This document shows positions 22,398 through 34,722 of a stretch of 64,000 nucleotides of DNA, in pieces (position 1 is the stretch's first letter; each line of letters begins with the position of its first letter). The notes under the pieces are model-generated. The model saw only the letters and a program-made list of their open reading frames with translations. It ran no database searches and was not told the DNA's origin. The translations under genes and the position numbers were made by a program. Source of the stretch: Mycocentrospora acerina (lineage: Eukaryota; Ascomycota; Dothideomycetes; Pleosporales); contig JAKUHH010000094.1 of NCBI GenBank assembly GCA_022701365.1, forward strand, positions 63,043 to 127,042, in the 5' to 3' direction.

Positions 22398-24882
22398 ATG
22401 GAAGGAACCTCGGCCTCCGGTGAAAGCCAAGCAGGCTCAAGGGCGGTAAAAATGTTGAAACGCCGTGTATATATCATGATACTGACTGATAACAGTGCGA
22501 CCCATGCCGAGAGCGCAAGGTATGGAAGTCTACGCACAAGTTGCGATCGCAGTTTTTTACACCCTCTTACTCATACCAACATGTATTTAGATCCGCTGCG
22601 ATAAAGGTACACCCTGTGCAGGTTGTCGCACGTCCAACTTGACATGCTCAGTGACAAGGCCCAGAGCCAAGGAGCAACGGCAAAGAGTACTAATCTCTAG
22701 CAAATAGTGAGTGCCTGCAACGCGTCTCCTCCTGCACATTGAAGATATCACAAGGAATCATACTACAATGTCATTCAGCGATGCTTGTCTTCAAGTTTCC
22801 CATCGTAGCGTACTTCTTGCGATCTCAACAGAGTCAAATCATCAAAACCTGCCACATGCGCGAGTCTTCCTCTAATAATCCAACCCACAGTGAGTCCAAA
22901 ATCGATGCTATTGGAGATAGGCTTGCGAGCGTCGAGAAATCGCTTCGAGAGTTGGCGACCACAATGCGACAATCAGCAGATCACTCCAACAGAGCAAAAC
23001 CATCTGTCGGTGAAGAAATCTCCGTAGTCACAATTCCTTCAAGCAACACCCCTCCAGCATCTCACCATTTTGAGGGCGATACCTCTATCAGCGCGTATAC
23101 TACCAGTACAAATATTCACTTGCAAAGAGCATTTCGTGGCACTGAATTGCTTAATCAAGATCCTAACCTGGCTGCCGCCCTATCATCACTCAGTCAAATA
23201 GTATCCGAGCAAAACAGCCACCAGAGCAATCATGATTTTCCGAGTACAAAAATGGGAACCAGGAAAAGCCATGAGTACAGTATGCCTCCCGCTGAAGTTG
23301 TATCACGAGTGCTTCGTGAGGTCAAGGACACCTACGAATCATCCATCGGATTATTTTACCCCATCAGACCCTACAAAGGGATCATCTCTCTCTGCAAGGA
23401 TCTCTACTTCAACAGCGAGGATTTCTCCATACCAAGTCTGATTGTGGCGAATGGCAGCCTGTATTACATCTTTAGATGCTATCGCCTGTCTTTGAAAATG
23501 GACGATCCACGTAGAAGCGACTTCGAGAAATACTGTGCAACGTTTGGACAGCATTTGATGGATTTGCTGACCCAGCTTGGTCTCCTCCTAGTGCCGAGCG
23601 ATGAAAACGTGGAGGCGTTGTTGCTTGGAGTAGGTGATTTCAGGGTCGAATTGTAAACTGATCGCCTCGCTAATATCATTCTTTTTATTAGGCCTACTAT
23701 GCCGCCGAATCCTCGAGACCTTCATTGTGCTCAGTTCTCGCATCCAAAGCCGCCAATCTCTGCATGTCAATGGGCTACCACCGCGCAGACTCTATGACTA
23801 ACGATCCACCCGAGCTCCGTGAGCGCAGAATATCTATGTTTTGGTTTCTCTACATCCTAGATAAAGGCCTTTGCCTCCGTTTTGGTAGGGCAGCCACAAT
23901 ACAAGATTATGATATCAGCGTCCCTATGCCTGAGTTTGGCTGTGCGGAGAGAAATCATACAAGCATATTTATGCTTCGATTCTCGATCAAATTATCTGAA
24001 ATCCAAGGCCGCGTCTATGAAGACTTGTACAGTCCGAGAGCGCTTAAAGACAACAATTTTTCTAGAATGGCAAAAGCCGAAATACTTGCATCCGAGACGA
24101 GAGACATGTGGGCCGAGCATAACGAGATTGGACGCATACCCGACGCAGCCGTTGAGGTACATGAGATGTTCTTGTTGGCTGATAAAATCGTCCTCAGTAC
24201 AACTCTTACTTTGATCCTTCGCGCTATGCCTCCGGTAGACGATCAACCATTCTCATGTAGCCAAGAGTGTGTCACAGCAGCTCGACAAGCCCTTGAGCTC
24301 CACCAAACTTGTACCGTACAGTACGCAACCGTGGTCGATAAATACATCTTCTCCGAGTATTTGCACTGGACAATGTTACACATGCCCTTCACGCCATTCT
24401 TAGTAATATTCTGTCACATCATCAAGAATAAAGCTATAGACGACCTCAAACTCCTTACCGACTTCATAGAGACACTACAGCCAGCTCGAGCAGTATCGAA
24501 ATCAGTCGAGAAGATGTTCTTGATATGTGATATTTTCTGTCACGTCGCAAAACTTTTTGTTGAAGCAATCACAAGGGTGTCATCATATTCCACACCGGCA
24601 ACTCCCAACGTATTGGCGCAGCTTAGGAAAGAACTCGATCCATTCATGACGAGGACTGGGACCTTTTCTTTTGATGCTAGCAATACCGGTGTTAGCAACA
24701 GAGATGGAATTCGTAGTAGTGGTGGTAATATTGGTCACTTAGATCTGTTGCATGGGCTTGGTGATTTTGCTTCAATGGAGAACATGGGGGAGTGGTTTTC
24801 GGAAAACCAAATGATAACAACATTATTGGGGGATCCTGCTCAATACAATACTTCCAACAGCAGTACAGACAGACAGACATAG
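22398..24882 (+). CDS. Zn2Cys6 transcription factor with fungal-specific TF domain
   Basis: Five exons (22398-22445, 22496-22519, 22591-22706, 22891-23629, 23692-24882) give 705 aa. The Zn2Cys6 cluster is split over three exons and reads C17, C20, C27, C33, C36, C43 once spliced, with the DNA-contact segment RERKIRCDKGTPC. A basic linker and a short coiled coil (KIDAIGDRLASVEKSLREL) for dimerisation follow, then the middle homology region (fungal_trans, PF04082 type) including YYAAESSRPS and ANLCMSMGYHR. The fourth exon start is chosen because it restores the usual Tyr-Glu-x-Lys-Ile-Asp linker; the intron before it is long (184 nt). It would be a nuclear regulator; targets are unknown. The glutathione transferase upstream is a possible target only by position. 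Confidence 0.85.
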
Positions 24883-25721
24883 TGGAAATATCAAATAAGA
24901 ATTAAGTCTTCATGGTGGTTAATTGTTGAATTCGGTAGGTAGCAATTTGTTTTCTTAACATCTTACATTGCGTCATGTTGCATTCACGATGGTTTAGCCG
25001 ACTGCCCTCAATCATCTCACAATTAGAATTATTTTTTACTGGCCCCTTAAACAATGAGATACAATGGACAATTGCAAGCCGCACTCTATTGACATCCAAA
25101 GGTTTTAAAGCTATGCTACACAATCAAATCGTGGAATGTTTTCCGTCAAATCGTCTAAAACATTACTCATACATTGGGATCTCTCTCAGGAAGAGAAAAT
25201 AGCATGGAGCGAAATGATTAGAGCTTCTATTTTCGAATTCTTCATTTAAAAAAAAAGTCTGATGCAATGATCTTTACTCTCCTTAACTGTCATCAGTTGA
25301 AAGTTGGAGCATTAACATTTGGAAGATATGGAAATATACACAACTCTCCAGCAAGCTGTGTTATTCAGTAATCAAGAAGAATCTCTGTGTTTCTCAGACT
25401 TAGATAGGTGCGCATGTGATGGATGCTAAAGTAAGATTTGTTTGACATACGCATTAAATTTATAAAACTTCTTGGTGAGCAAGGTGAACACTGTCAGGAA
25501 GTTGTTCACTCTAAGGATGTGTAATGTTCTATTTCAGGATCTATCAGATTATAGTTCATAGTAAATTTTTGGCTTGCATGGCAAAGGGGGATAGAGCCGT
25601 GTACTGACAAGCACATGCACAGCTCAAACAAGATCTATAGATTCCGAAAAAGAAGGTTTAAACGCTTTAATCTCCGGCTTCGCATGACTACGGGCTCATA
25701 TAATACCCTAAAAATTATTTG
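24883..25721. other. intergenic, AT-rich, no gene seen
   Basis: Convergent 3' flanks of the Zn2Cys6 gene and ERG4. The end of ERG4 could reach to about 25680 if an extra 3' intron is used. Confidence 0.55.
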
Positions 25722-27300
25722 TCAGTGCAATGACCTAAGGCTATTTGAGAAAAACTTGCAACCTACTGGGATGAAAATATAGGGAACCTTTTGTGTATAT
25801 AACTCCCATGCCTCGCCATACCTCTCGTGGCATCTTTCAAAATCGCGTCGTGCACGATGGATGACCATAATGGTGAAGAAGATAGAGTAGAACCACGGGA
25901 ATGGCGATGTAAACCCTGTAATAAGGCCCCAGTTGAGAGCAAACCAGATGTCGCACGTGTAGTGAACCTTGCGCACTTTGCCAACTGTCAGGAATTAGTA
26001 AAGCATTTCCTCAATTAGACCTTTAACAAAAACTTACACCACCCATCACAGAGCAGTTTTTTACCCTGGTTAGTCTCAATAGTTTTTGGGTTATGAATTT
26101 TGCCATATCGGAAGTACGGAAATGTAGTACGTTCGTCCACAATGCCCCTCTCTTCCTGCCGAAACTGATTCTTCTGACTATTGCAAGTGTCCCAAACATA
26201 GTAGACATAGAGGTAGATAACAATTAGCACTAAAACGAACCAAAGTGGCCATTGATATTCGTCAGCATCGTGAGTTGCGACATAGAGAATAGAGTGGCAG
26301 TATGAGAAAGGCACACCGGCCATAGTCCAGAAGATAATCATAAAACCTGATTTCTCGTAGTAAATATCCCTAAAAAAGTTCAGTCAGTGCTTGATGCAAT
26401 TAAATACAAGTTTTGTAGTGCTCACCATGAGGTAATGATCAGATGTTCTCCTTTTGCACATGCTCCTGCATACAAGTAATGTGCTAATAGCAAAAACCAT
26501 GCCTGGCCAGATACGTAGCCGTGCTGTTCGTACTGCTTGAAGCATGTGCCCAAAGCAAGGAAGAAGAGGATAAACCATGCTATGCGAACTTCAAGTAACA
26601 TCTTGAAGTCGAGGATACCAAACATTCTCGGATTCAACTCTGCCCCCATGAAGAAATCGACAATAGGATAGCCAGTCATACGAAGGGTCTTACCACGAGC
26701 CAAGGCTGAAAAGTAGGCAATGAATGAGCACAAGAATCCAGATATGATCGCAACACTCATAATTGGTCCAAACTCATCAACTAGCGTATACAGCTTGAAA
26801 CAACCAGTGAAATGTAGAGCTAAGCCAATAGCAATGCTGGTATAAAATGACCACATGGCTGAGCAGTAGTAGTCCAATTGCTTTCCACCTAAATTAGGTA
26901 GAGCTTGACCTTTACGGTAAACGCCAGGAAGTAGAACGTAGAAGGCCATCTGCACGAGTCCAAAGCACCAGAAGATGGACCAAGCACGCCTAGAGGGGTA
27001 GGCCTCCGATTTGACGAGAAACCACATGTGCTCCAAAAACGCCTTGTAGCTCTCATCTTTCACTGGTATCGGAAATTGACCATCGTAGAAGATCGCTCCT
27101 ATCCACATGTAGTACATGAGCGCAGGAAATCCGACCATCATGGCCAACATGCCGCATGAACCTCCGAATTCTGTTTTTCCAGATGTATCTGTAGCGCCCC
27201 ATTCTTCCTGCTCCTTTGATTCCATCTTTTTATTCTTGAATTTAGAGCCATCAGCTCTTATTTCGGGGGTATGGCTTTTTCTGCCAGCTGCCAGAGACAT
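25722..27300 (-). CDS. erg4: delta(24(24(1)))-sterol reductase, last step of ergosterol synthesis
   Basis: Three exons (27300-26426, 26369-26038, 25984-25722) give 489 aa. Erg4 reduces the C24(28) double bond of ergosta-tetraenol with NADPH in the ER membrane. After a hydrophilic 48-residue head come the family segments GGSCGMLAMMVGFPALMYYMW, GYPIVDFFMGAELNPR and EVRIAWFILF, then YEKSGFMIIFWTMAGVPF in exon 2. The C-terminal reductase signature VRKVHYTCDIWFALNWGLITGF spans exon 3, ending in RCHERYGEAWELYTQKVPYIFIP. Eight or so membrane helices are visible. The final ~13 residues after IFIP are atypical. A possible 3' intron (GTAGGT or GTTGCA donor near 25765, CTGAC branch, TTTTTAG acceptor near 25698) would give a shorter, more usual tail. 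Confidence 0.92.
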
Positions 27301-28793
27301 GGGGTACAGGCCTCTTTGTGGACGAGAGTCAGAAAACTGAATGTTTGAACGAAAGGCTTGGCGGTGGAAATGGAAGATTGGAGTATGTTTGGTAAGTGGT
27401 AGCTCATGCGAGTTGCGGGAAGATTTATAACAGTCACATTTAGGGGAAAAAAATAATTTAGAGATGTCAATAGAATCCCGTCTCGCACTAAAACACTCAG
27501 TGGTCTGTGTACGGAACCCGCGGGAATATGATGTGATGAATTTCCGTGATGGCCAGGGTCAGTAGCCCCACAAAGAGTTCGAAACGAGAAGAGAATTATT
27601 TACCTACTTCGTTTCGTGCCTAAATTTAAGGCAGCCAGTAAGATTTACCTTGGACAAAGCGGTATAATGATATGAATAATTGCGCTCGTGGCTTCGGACG
27701 CATTGTCTTCTTTAAATGTTCAAGGCAAAGAATATCGATCTTAGGTATGAATAGATCAACTCAAATTCCGAACTTGCGACTTGAATCATAAGAATAATCT
27801 TGACACCTGTAGTTATGCACTTCAGTTCAGCAGTCGAGATGAAACGTTGAGGGGGCAACGAATTATTGCCATCTGAAAACAAGGCCTGTGCTTTGGAGAT
27901 ACCATCAGCCAACCCTATCAGTTCAATAGTAATGCAACAAGTTTCCCCTTCTATTGCTCTTTCACAAATCACATCAGCTAAAAATAAAGTTCCCGGCAAC
28001 AGTAGCATAGAGGTTGGGGGGTTTAACATGTAATTTACATCTTTCTCCTTGAGTAACCAAAAAAATAAATTAGGTGTAACTATTCACTATGTAAAAAAAT
28101 ACTTTCCTTGCATTTTGAATAATGCTCAGTTTTATCAAAACAACGATAGTATTACGTTGAGGTGAGTAGTAGCTAAATGGAGTCAGTGTTATTCTTATAT
28201 TTTAATTCAGTTAGCGGGCTTAAGACATTCTGTAGCCAGAATTTGCTTGCGTCAGTTCACGTATCTAAATAAAATTAGAGATAGCGCTTTTATCGCGTGG
28301 TATTCTGAAGCCTGATAGTACGATTAGGGTAAGACCTCATTTGCATTGTAATAGCATGGGCGCGGTACTGTTTTATACTATTGATTCAGATGCGATGTAT
28401 CCTGAGGAGTGAATCAAACTGGAGATTGGAGATTTCAGATGTTTAAAGCATCATGTTGCATAAACAGTTATCTTGGGTGTGTTATATTGAGAAATTGATA
28501 CAATTTCAATCCAATTACACAATTTAACTAAAGCCACTGGGTATTTCAAAGCAGACAGGATGCGTAGGAAGGGCAAATTTTGGATTATCCCAGATCATTC
28601 ATCACTTTGACAGAAATCTTAAAATACACTGAATCGCGTTATGTGTCAGTTACACCAGGTTACTGTCTTATACCGCTATCTCTCGACTTAGGCTAAACGA
28701 TGTTCCCAGGCGCGTACGAAGAGTTTTTGCCTCAGTACTCTCTTGAGGTCCATATATTGGACTCATAGGTTGATAAATGGAGCGGCGAAACTA
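27301..28793. other. intergenic, strongly AT-rich, no gene seen
   Basis: About 1.5 kb with many A/T runs. The minus-strand frame 27712-28029 (105 codons) has no recognised domain, and I do not call it. Confidence 0.55.
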
Positions 28794-29910
28794 TTATCGC
28801 CCACTATACTTATTATACTTCCAGATACGAGCGGTCATGTCGCTGGAACCAGTGGCGAAGAGGCCGCCCATTGGGCTGGAGGTAACGAAGTTGACTACAA
28901 GTTTAGCTTCGAGAATGAAAATCAGAGAGGACTTGCGTAGACCTACCTGAGTTTTTGTGTCCTTGCAACATAAGCTGCGCAATACCAGTGTGAGGGTCCC
29001 AGATTTGGACGCCGCGATCTTTAGAGCCACTGAGTATCCAGTCTTCGAAGGGTGTAAGACCGACACTGAGAACAGAATCTTTGTGACCCTCGAATGTACG
29101 AACACACTTGCCACCTGGTAGGTTTCTGGACGCCTTGCGCGTAGCTTTGGTGAGCTCCCACATCTTGATAGTGTTGTCGAGAGAACCACTCAAGAGTTTA
29201 TCGCCTAAACGAGCGAATGCAACAGAATATACGCTGTCTGTATGGCCCTGATCGCCTTTAAGATGAGCAACTAATTGATGGCTCTGGATGTTCCAGACAT
29301 ATACACTCATGTCGACTGAACCGGCTGCGACAAAGAGGCTGTCGGACGAGATGGCAACACTAGTGATACCGCTTTCGGTAGAGAATTTAGCGATCTGGGA
29401 ATCGGAAAAAACATCCCAGAGGCAGACGCTGCGATCGCTAGAGCCAGATGCAATGATCCTGCCATTGCGGGAAAAATCCAAGCTAGCAATCTCCTGCTCG
29501 TGGCCAGTGAATTGATGCACTATTGTGCGTGAATCGATGTCCCAAACACGGATGATCTTATCCTCGGCGCCAGTAGCCAGGAATTGACCATTGGGACTGA
29601 AACATACGCTCCTGATGTAAAGATCATCAATATCAGCGAGACTATTGTCCTGGAGGTGCGCGACTTGGTTTCCAGATTCGACATCGAAAACCTGAGCAGA
29701 GTGGTTGCAACCAGTAGCGACACGTCGACCATCGAGACTAAAGCGCACACAGCGGACATCACTCTGATGACTCAAGTTGTGGATCAGGTCGACATCTAGC
29801 ACACGTTCGACCTGAGGGTTGAAAACGGCAAACCAACCATCGCCTTCTTTTTTGAATTGCTCAGGGAGTTGCTCGACATCTAGATCAGCCAGAATGGTTT
29901 TCTGAGCCAT
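28794..29910 (-). CDS. short Tup1-like WD40 protein lacking the Tup1 N-terminal half
   Basis: Two exons (29910-28947, 28894-28794) give 354 aa. From the start the protein matches the region just before and within the Tup1/RcoA C-terminal propeller: FAVFNPQVERVLDVDLIHNLSH, then VRCVRFSLDGRRVATGCNHSAQVFDVE, then repeats with EDKIIRVWDID, SSDRSVCLWDV, GSLDNTIKMWEL, GSKDRGVQIWDPHTG and finally ATGSSDMTARIWKY. The last intron (52 nt) splits a valine codon exactly where the family has HKNSV. Full Tup1 proteins have ~250 further N-terminal residues for tetramerisation, Ssn6/Cyc8 contact and histone binding; no such sequence is found in the 370 bp upstream. It is likely a truncated paralogue that could act as a competitor or have a new role. 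Confidence 0.82.
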
Positions 29911-30282
29911 CACGTAAATCTGCTGGTATTGAGAAGGATTAATCGGTTGGGGAGTGTGGATCAAGTAAGAGAAGGGAGACTCTCATATGACATGAAAACC
30001 TGGGTGTAAGCCCGAAACGTCCGTGCGCAGTATGGCATTCTTACAACCTGTAAAATTCACAAGATCAGGGTGAATATCAATTCTTTCATTCTGTAGATTG
30101 TTCAATAAGCTAGGTAAATTACATAATTTTTCTATTGTTATAACGTAAAAAGATGGTAATATTAGAGCGTTATAAATCAAAGTTGTGGCATAAGGCTTGG
30201 CATTTTGAGTTACCTTCGTTCGACTTTTTCGTCTTTAGAGCGAGCTTATCGGCCTCTTCTTAGACATGTTGAATATTTCACT
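29911..30282. other. intergenic, no gene seen
   Basis: Short gap between the Tup1-like start and the 3' end of the kinase-ankyrin gene; both genes run on the minus strand. No Tup1 N-terminal coding sequence was found here. Confidence 0.6.
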
Positions 30283-33200
30283 TTACACTATAGACCGGGC
30301 TGGTGGGTTCAGAAGACTATTACACTTGTTCCGGGCCGCCACCTCCTTCTTGTGCCACTTTGAGCTCTCTTCGCTGGTAAACAACCCTCCCATTTGTACT
30401 CTTAGTGCCAAAGAGGGAGCTGTCTCGCCAGCTACATCTGGCACATCGATTCGGGCACCATGATCGAGAAGCAAGCTTATTGCGGCCTCATTTCCTGCAA
30501 GAACCGCCAGGTGCATTGCCGTCAGCCCTGCACTCTGTTCCACAGCATCAAGCTGCTCCGCGTTACCAAATTGCCTGAGTAGTTCATTCAAGATCTCTCG
30601 ATTTGCGCCCCAATCTATATCCGTCCAATCCAATTCAACTGCTTCCGTTGCGTCCGTGGCGCGGAAGTCAGTATCTATGTGAGCAGCTGCGGCGCGGTGG
30701 AGCGATGTCCACTGCCGCGTCGGCTCGACAATAAATTGTAGGCGATCACGTATTGAAGCAGTACCGATTAGATGACGGAGACGCGCAATCGAGTTGCGAG
30801 CATTGGAGGCGATGATGTGGCCAAGAATGGTCGTCGGGTTTGAAAGAGTTAGGTGACCGCTGCTGAGGGTGGTGAAATTAACGTCGGCGCCTCTTGATAC
30901 TAAGCTATCTGCAAGTTGGAAGGAGTCGTTTTGCATTGCGATAAGCAGCGGGGATTCTGTGGTGAGGAAGTTGTCTGAGAAGCCGTCGAGAGAAACGCCA
31001 TGGTCGAGAAGTGGTTGGATTAGCCTAGCATCGTTTTGCCCTGCGTAAGCTAAGACGTGGAGAGCGGTCCATGTTGAATTTTCCCCACTGAATGGATTCT
31101 TAGAAGCCCCAGAAGGGTCTGCACCATGTTCAAGGAGGAGATCTACCAGCCTGGGTCGATTCCATCGAACTGCTTCTAGTAGCGGTGTTCGCATGTCCAC
31201 ACCGCATGCCCGATTGATGTCGGTTTTCTTGAATGCGCCAACATCTTGAGTTTTTAGAGCTTCTTCATTGTGATTTGGTCCGGCTCTCATAACCTCTGCT
31301 CCCTGTTTAAGGAGATATTCCACCAGTTCATCTCTAGCCAGCGAGACGGCAAAATAGAGAAGTGACTGATTGAATCCTCCATAACCTTGTGCAAAAGCAG
31401 CCAAATTGGTCCTAGGTAGCAAGCACTTGAATGTTGATTCCATCGCCTGTTGATAATCTTGGCCATGCAAGAGAATCATATCGAACAGACTACTGCCGTA
31501 AGTGGCTTGTTCAAGGAGGTCCGTTGCCAGAAAATTGCTGTGCCTAGGTGATCCTCCTCTGACATTATATTCTTCGATAGCATGAATCATCAATTCTAGG
31601 CACGTCGAACGAAGCTGTGAAGCTGCAATTCTTAACGCACTACTTGCACCTGGCCACGATGTATTGCATATCCTCGGATCGGCAACCTTGGACAGTAAAA
31701 AGTTCACAATTTGGGGACGATCATAGTGGGACGCTATTTCGTAAGTTAGCTCTTTCATTACTCAAACCATCAACATTGACTTGATTTATGGTTTTATGAG
31801 AAATGGTAAAAGTTTAACGTGATGGAAATAACTCACCCCACCCGATAGGGTAGCCTTCTGGAAGCCGATCAGATTCCATCGATGCCGGGAAGTCCGCTTG
31901 ATAGGCTAGGGAAGTTGATGTTTTCATATTTGCATCAGCACCGGCCTGAATCAACGCCGAGCCAACTATCTCAATATCATCATCATCAAAAGATATCAGC
32001 CAATGAAGCGGAGACTCTCCATTCTGTGCTCCAATAGACGCGTTTGCTCCGTGGGATATGAGCCATAAGGCCGTACCAGTTTGGCCAGCGCGACACGCAC
32101 ACAGGAGCGGTGTCTCGCCCTGGTCGTTGAGTTGATTTACCTCAAGAGGGGAGAACCGATCTAGCAGAGCCTCAATTGCTTCTGTTTGGCCACAGCTTGC
32201 GGCGATATGAAGGATTCGGTCACCTCTTCTGTTAATCTTATATTCAGCGATAGCGTTCAACCTGGAGAAATTCTCGAGTAAGACAGGAACGTTTTCAAAC
32301 GTCTTCATCCACATTTTGTGTACGAATCCATGGAGCATTTCTTTTTGGTAGAAGAAACTCGCACCTATTCCTGCTAGAGAATTGCGAATCAGTTCCTTCA
32401 TTTCTTGATAATCATTTTTTGAGATCGTTGCGAGATCTTCGAGGGCAGTCCTGGATCCGCGCAGTGCCATTGTTTTTAGAGGCTCGACAAGGCTCTTTGG
32501 GTCTTCGAATTTGATACCAATAGCACACGCAATTCGGTACCCGTACGCCACCACCAGTGGATACTTCACTCCCCAAGCGCGGAAGAGCCACTGGGATGCG
32601 CGTGATATATCTTTATCGACTCCATATCCATTAATGTAGAGAGCCGTGAGAAGTAAAGCTTCCGGGGGATTTAACATGTCTCTTTCAGCCTCTGCCTCAC
32701 CCCTCTGAACGTATATCGTTGTCAGATATTTTTGAACGGAGGGATCCATCTTCGTCCAGTAACGCCATGAAAAAGTGTGTTGCTATACGACATGAGATTC
32801 ATCTTTTTAGGTGGGAATACCAACTATGACTCACATTCAAATCTGATTTCAAAACATCGGCCGGATTCGCACTGATGTAGTTAGTAATTTGCAATGTATT
32901 GTTTGGCGGTGGCTTTGATACATTTCTTCAGAAGATAAGCCACTACTACCAAGGCAGACCATGATTTGGCGAAGGTTCCTTTGAATTGGATCAGTAGAGA
33001 GCCCTATTTTTACTGCTCTTTGCATCGCGCTGTAAAGGCCAGAGTTCTGGACAATGTCAAAGAACCGCTGCTTTAGTGGTTCAATCGCCTGGAAAAACAT
33101 AGAAGGGATAGCACACATAGTCTGTTCAATAGCGTTGATACCAGCTGCAGCGTCGGTGAGCTGTGTGTTTTTAGATTGAAGTTGTTCCTGAAGGGAAAGT

Positions 33201-34366
33201 AAGTGCTTAGGAAGTTGGAGTGGATCGCCATAAGAAGAGAACCTAAGTCCATCAAAGTACCACGCAGAAAGTTCTGTTTGGGTGTTCAGTTCTCCTGTTT
33301 CTTTTATTCTTTCTACTTCGTCATAGAACTCTTCTCCTTGTTTGGATGGATCCACGAGGAGCTTAAAGATGTTGCGACCGTGCGCGAACGTACACCAAAT
33401 GAGGAGGGCTAGTGAGTATATATCAGTGTACTTTGCATCCGATACCCTCACTGCTGTCTTCGCTTCTGGAGCCTTCCATGGCCGAGTACCTCCTATTCCG
33501 AGGCTTTCTTTCTCGGCATTCAAGACCATGGAGTAACCGAAGTCACTTAATTTTGCCATGTATTGATGATCAGAATTCTCAAAGATTAACACATTTTCTG
33601 CCTTCATATCGCCATGGACAATGTTGCATGAATGAAGCTGATGAAGTCCTTGACACATATCAAGACAAAGTTTACGACGAATCTCTATGTCAAGATACTC
33701 CCGTTGTTGCAGTTGCCAGAGGTTCCCACATTCCGCAAACTCCACGATTAGAACAGGGAGTTTCTGCAAAGAATTAAAAGGGTTTGTGGCCCACGCCAAT
33801 CCAAGTAAGTCTACAATATTTGGATGTTTCAGGATTGGCCGATGCGCTGAAAGATAGAGCTCCATGATTGCCGCATTTATTGCGTGTCGAGATGTCTCAG
33901 TAGCTTCGCCTTTGTCGGAAAACTCGATTAGGGCAACCTTGTAGGCTACCACTTCTGGGAGCTTACGACTATCTTCTATCCAGATCGAAAATCCACCGAG
34001 TGCCGTACTTGACTTCAGGACCTTCTGGCGTGGGATGCGACGTCGATAAACGGCGAAAGATGCACCTTGCCCTGCAAATGAAGCACTATCCACAGCTTGC
34101 GCATTGGAAAACACTGGCGGAACCGATAATTTCAATGCATTTTCAGCTACGTATGCTCGGTAGGCAAAGTCTAAGACGGTTGGGACGAAGCGTGCGCCGT
34201 TTGGAGGGGCAAGTGGCCCCGAGAGAGAGGTCAAGGCTGAAGTGTCGGAAGCTCCCCTACTAAAAGAGGTCAGGCTTCTACCTGATGAGGAGTCCATCTT
34301 GCTCCAGAAAATCAGTGTTCTGTCGGACAATAGTTGGCCAGCATTAACCTGTGGAATTAAGCTCAT
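30283..34366 (-). CDS. protein kinase-Sel1-like-ankyrin repeat fusion protein
   Basis: Four exons (34366-32922, 32871-32835, 32782-31837, 31760-30283) give 1301 aa; the 50-, 52- and 76-nt introns keep frame, and the first has a perfect TACTAAC branch. The N-terminal kinase domain (about 95-390) keeps its catalytic residues: Lys143 in AYKVAL, Glu169, HGDMKAEN (Asp253, Asn258; HGD instead of HRD), DFG at 275-277 and APE at 299-301. A Sel1-like stretch follows (LLTALYINGYGVDKDISRAS). Ankyrin repeats then run to the C-terminus (for example DRILHIAASCGQTEAIEALL, GETPLLCACRAGQTGTALWL, GLTAMHLAVLAGNEAAISLL). It shares a 356-bp divergent promoter with a HeLo-pseudokinase gene. A sensor or signalling role is inferred. 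A second in-frame ATG at 34297 is possible. Confidence 0.85.
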
Positions 34367-34722
34367 TTATAAAGATCCAAGTGATTCACTGCCAAGCACG
34401 CATTCGCTTACCGATGTCAGGCTGAGCTGCAGCCTGCCTTACGCTGCTGTTGGGGTAACTGGAGTTTCATGGTCAGATGAACGCCAAGAAGGCTTGACTT
34501 GATGGGCAATATTCCTTGCTGATAAGCGGCCAACGGCGTCACTGCGTTGTGGTGAAGGCTCGTCTGATTGATCAGTTGATGGAAGGCCAAGCCTTGGTGG
34601 GGTGATTCATTCACAGATACCTAGGTATGCAGCAACGTGATGTTTCGAGAGCCAGACCAGACAATCACTTAACACAAATACACTGACGGTAATAGCTCAA
34701 CACGTGAAGTGGGGCATCTCCA
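34367..34722. promoter_or_regulatory. bidirectional promoter of the kinase-ankyrin/HeLo pair
   Basis: 356 bp separates the two divergent start codons, so the genes probably share control elements. An AAGGC-CAA-GCCTT inverted repeat lies at about 34579. No classical TATA box was found. Confidence 0.55.

Noticed and set aside
27712..28029. 105-codon minus-strand open frame
   Set aside because: No domain, signal peptide, splice context or family resemblance; surrounding DNA is AT-rich non-coding.
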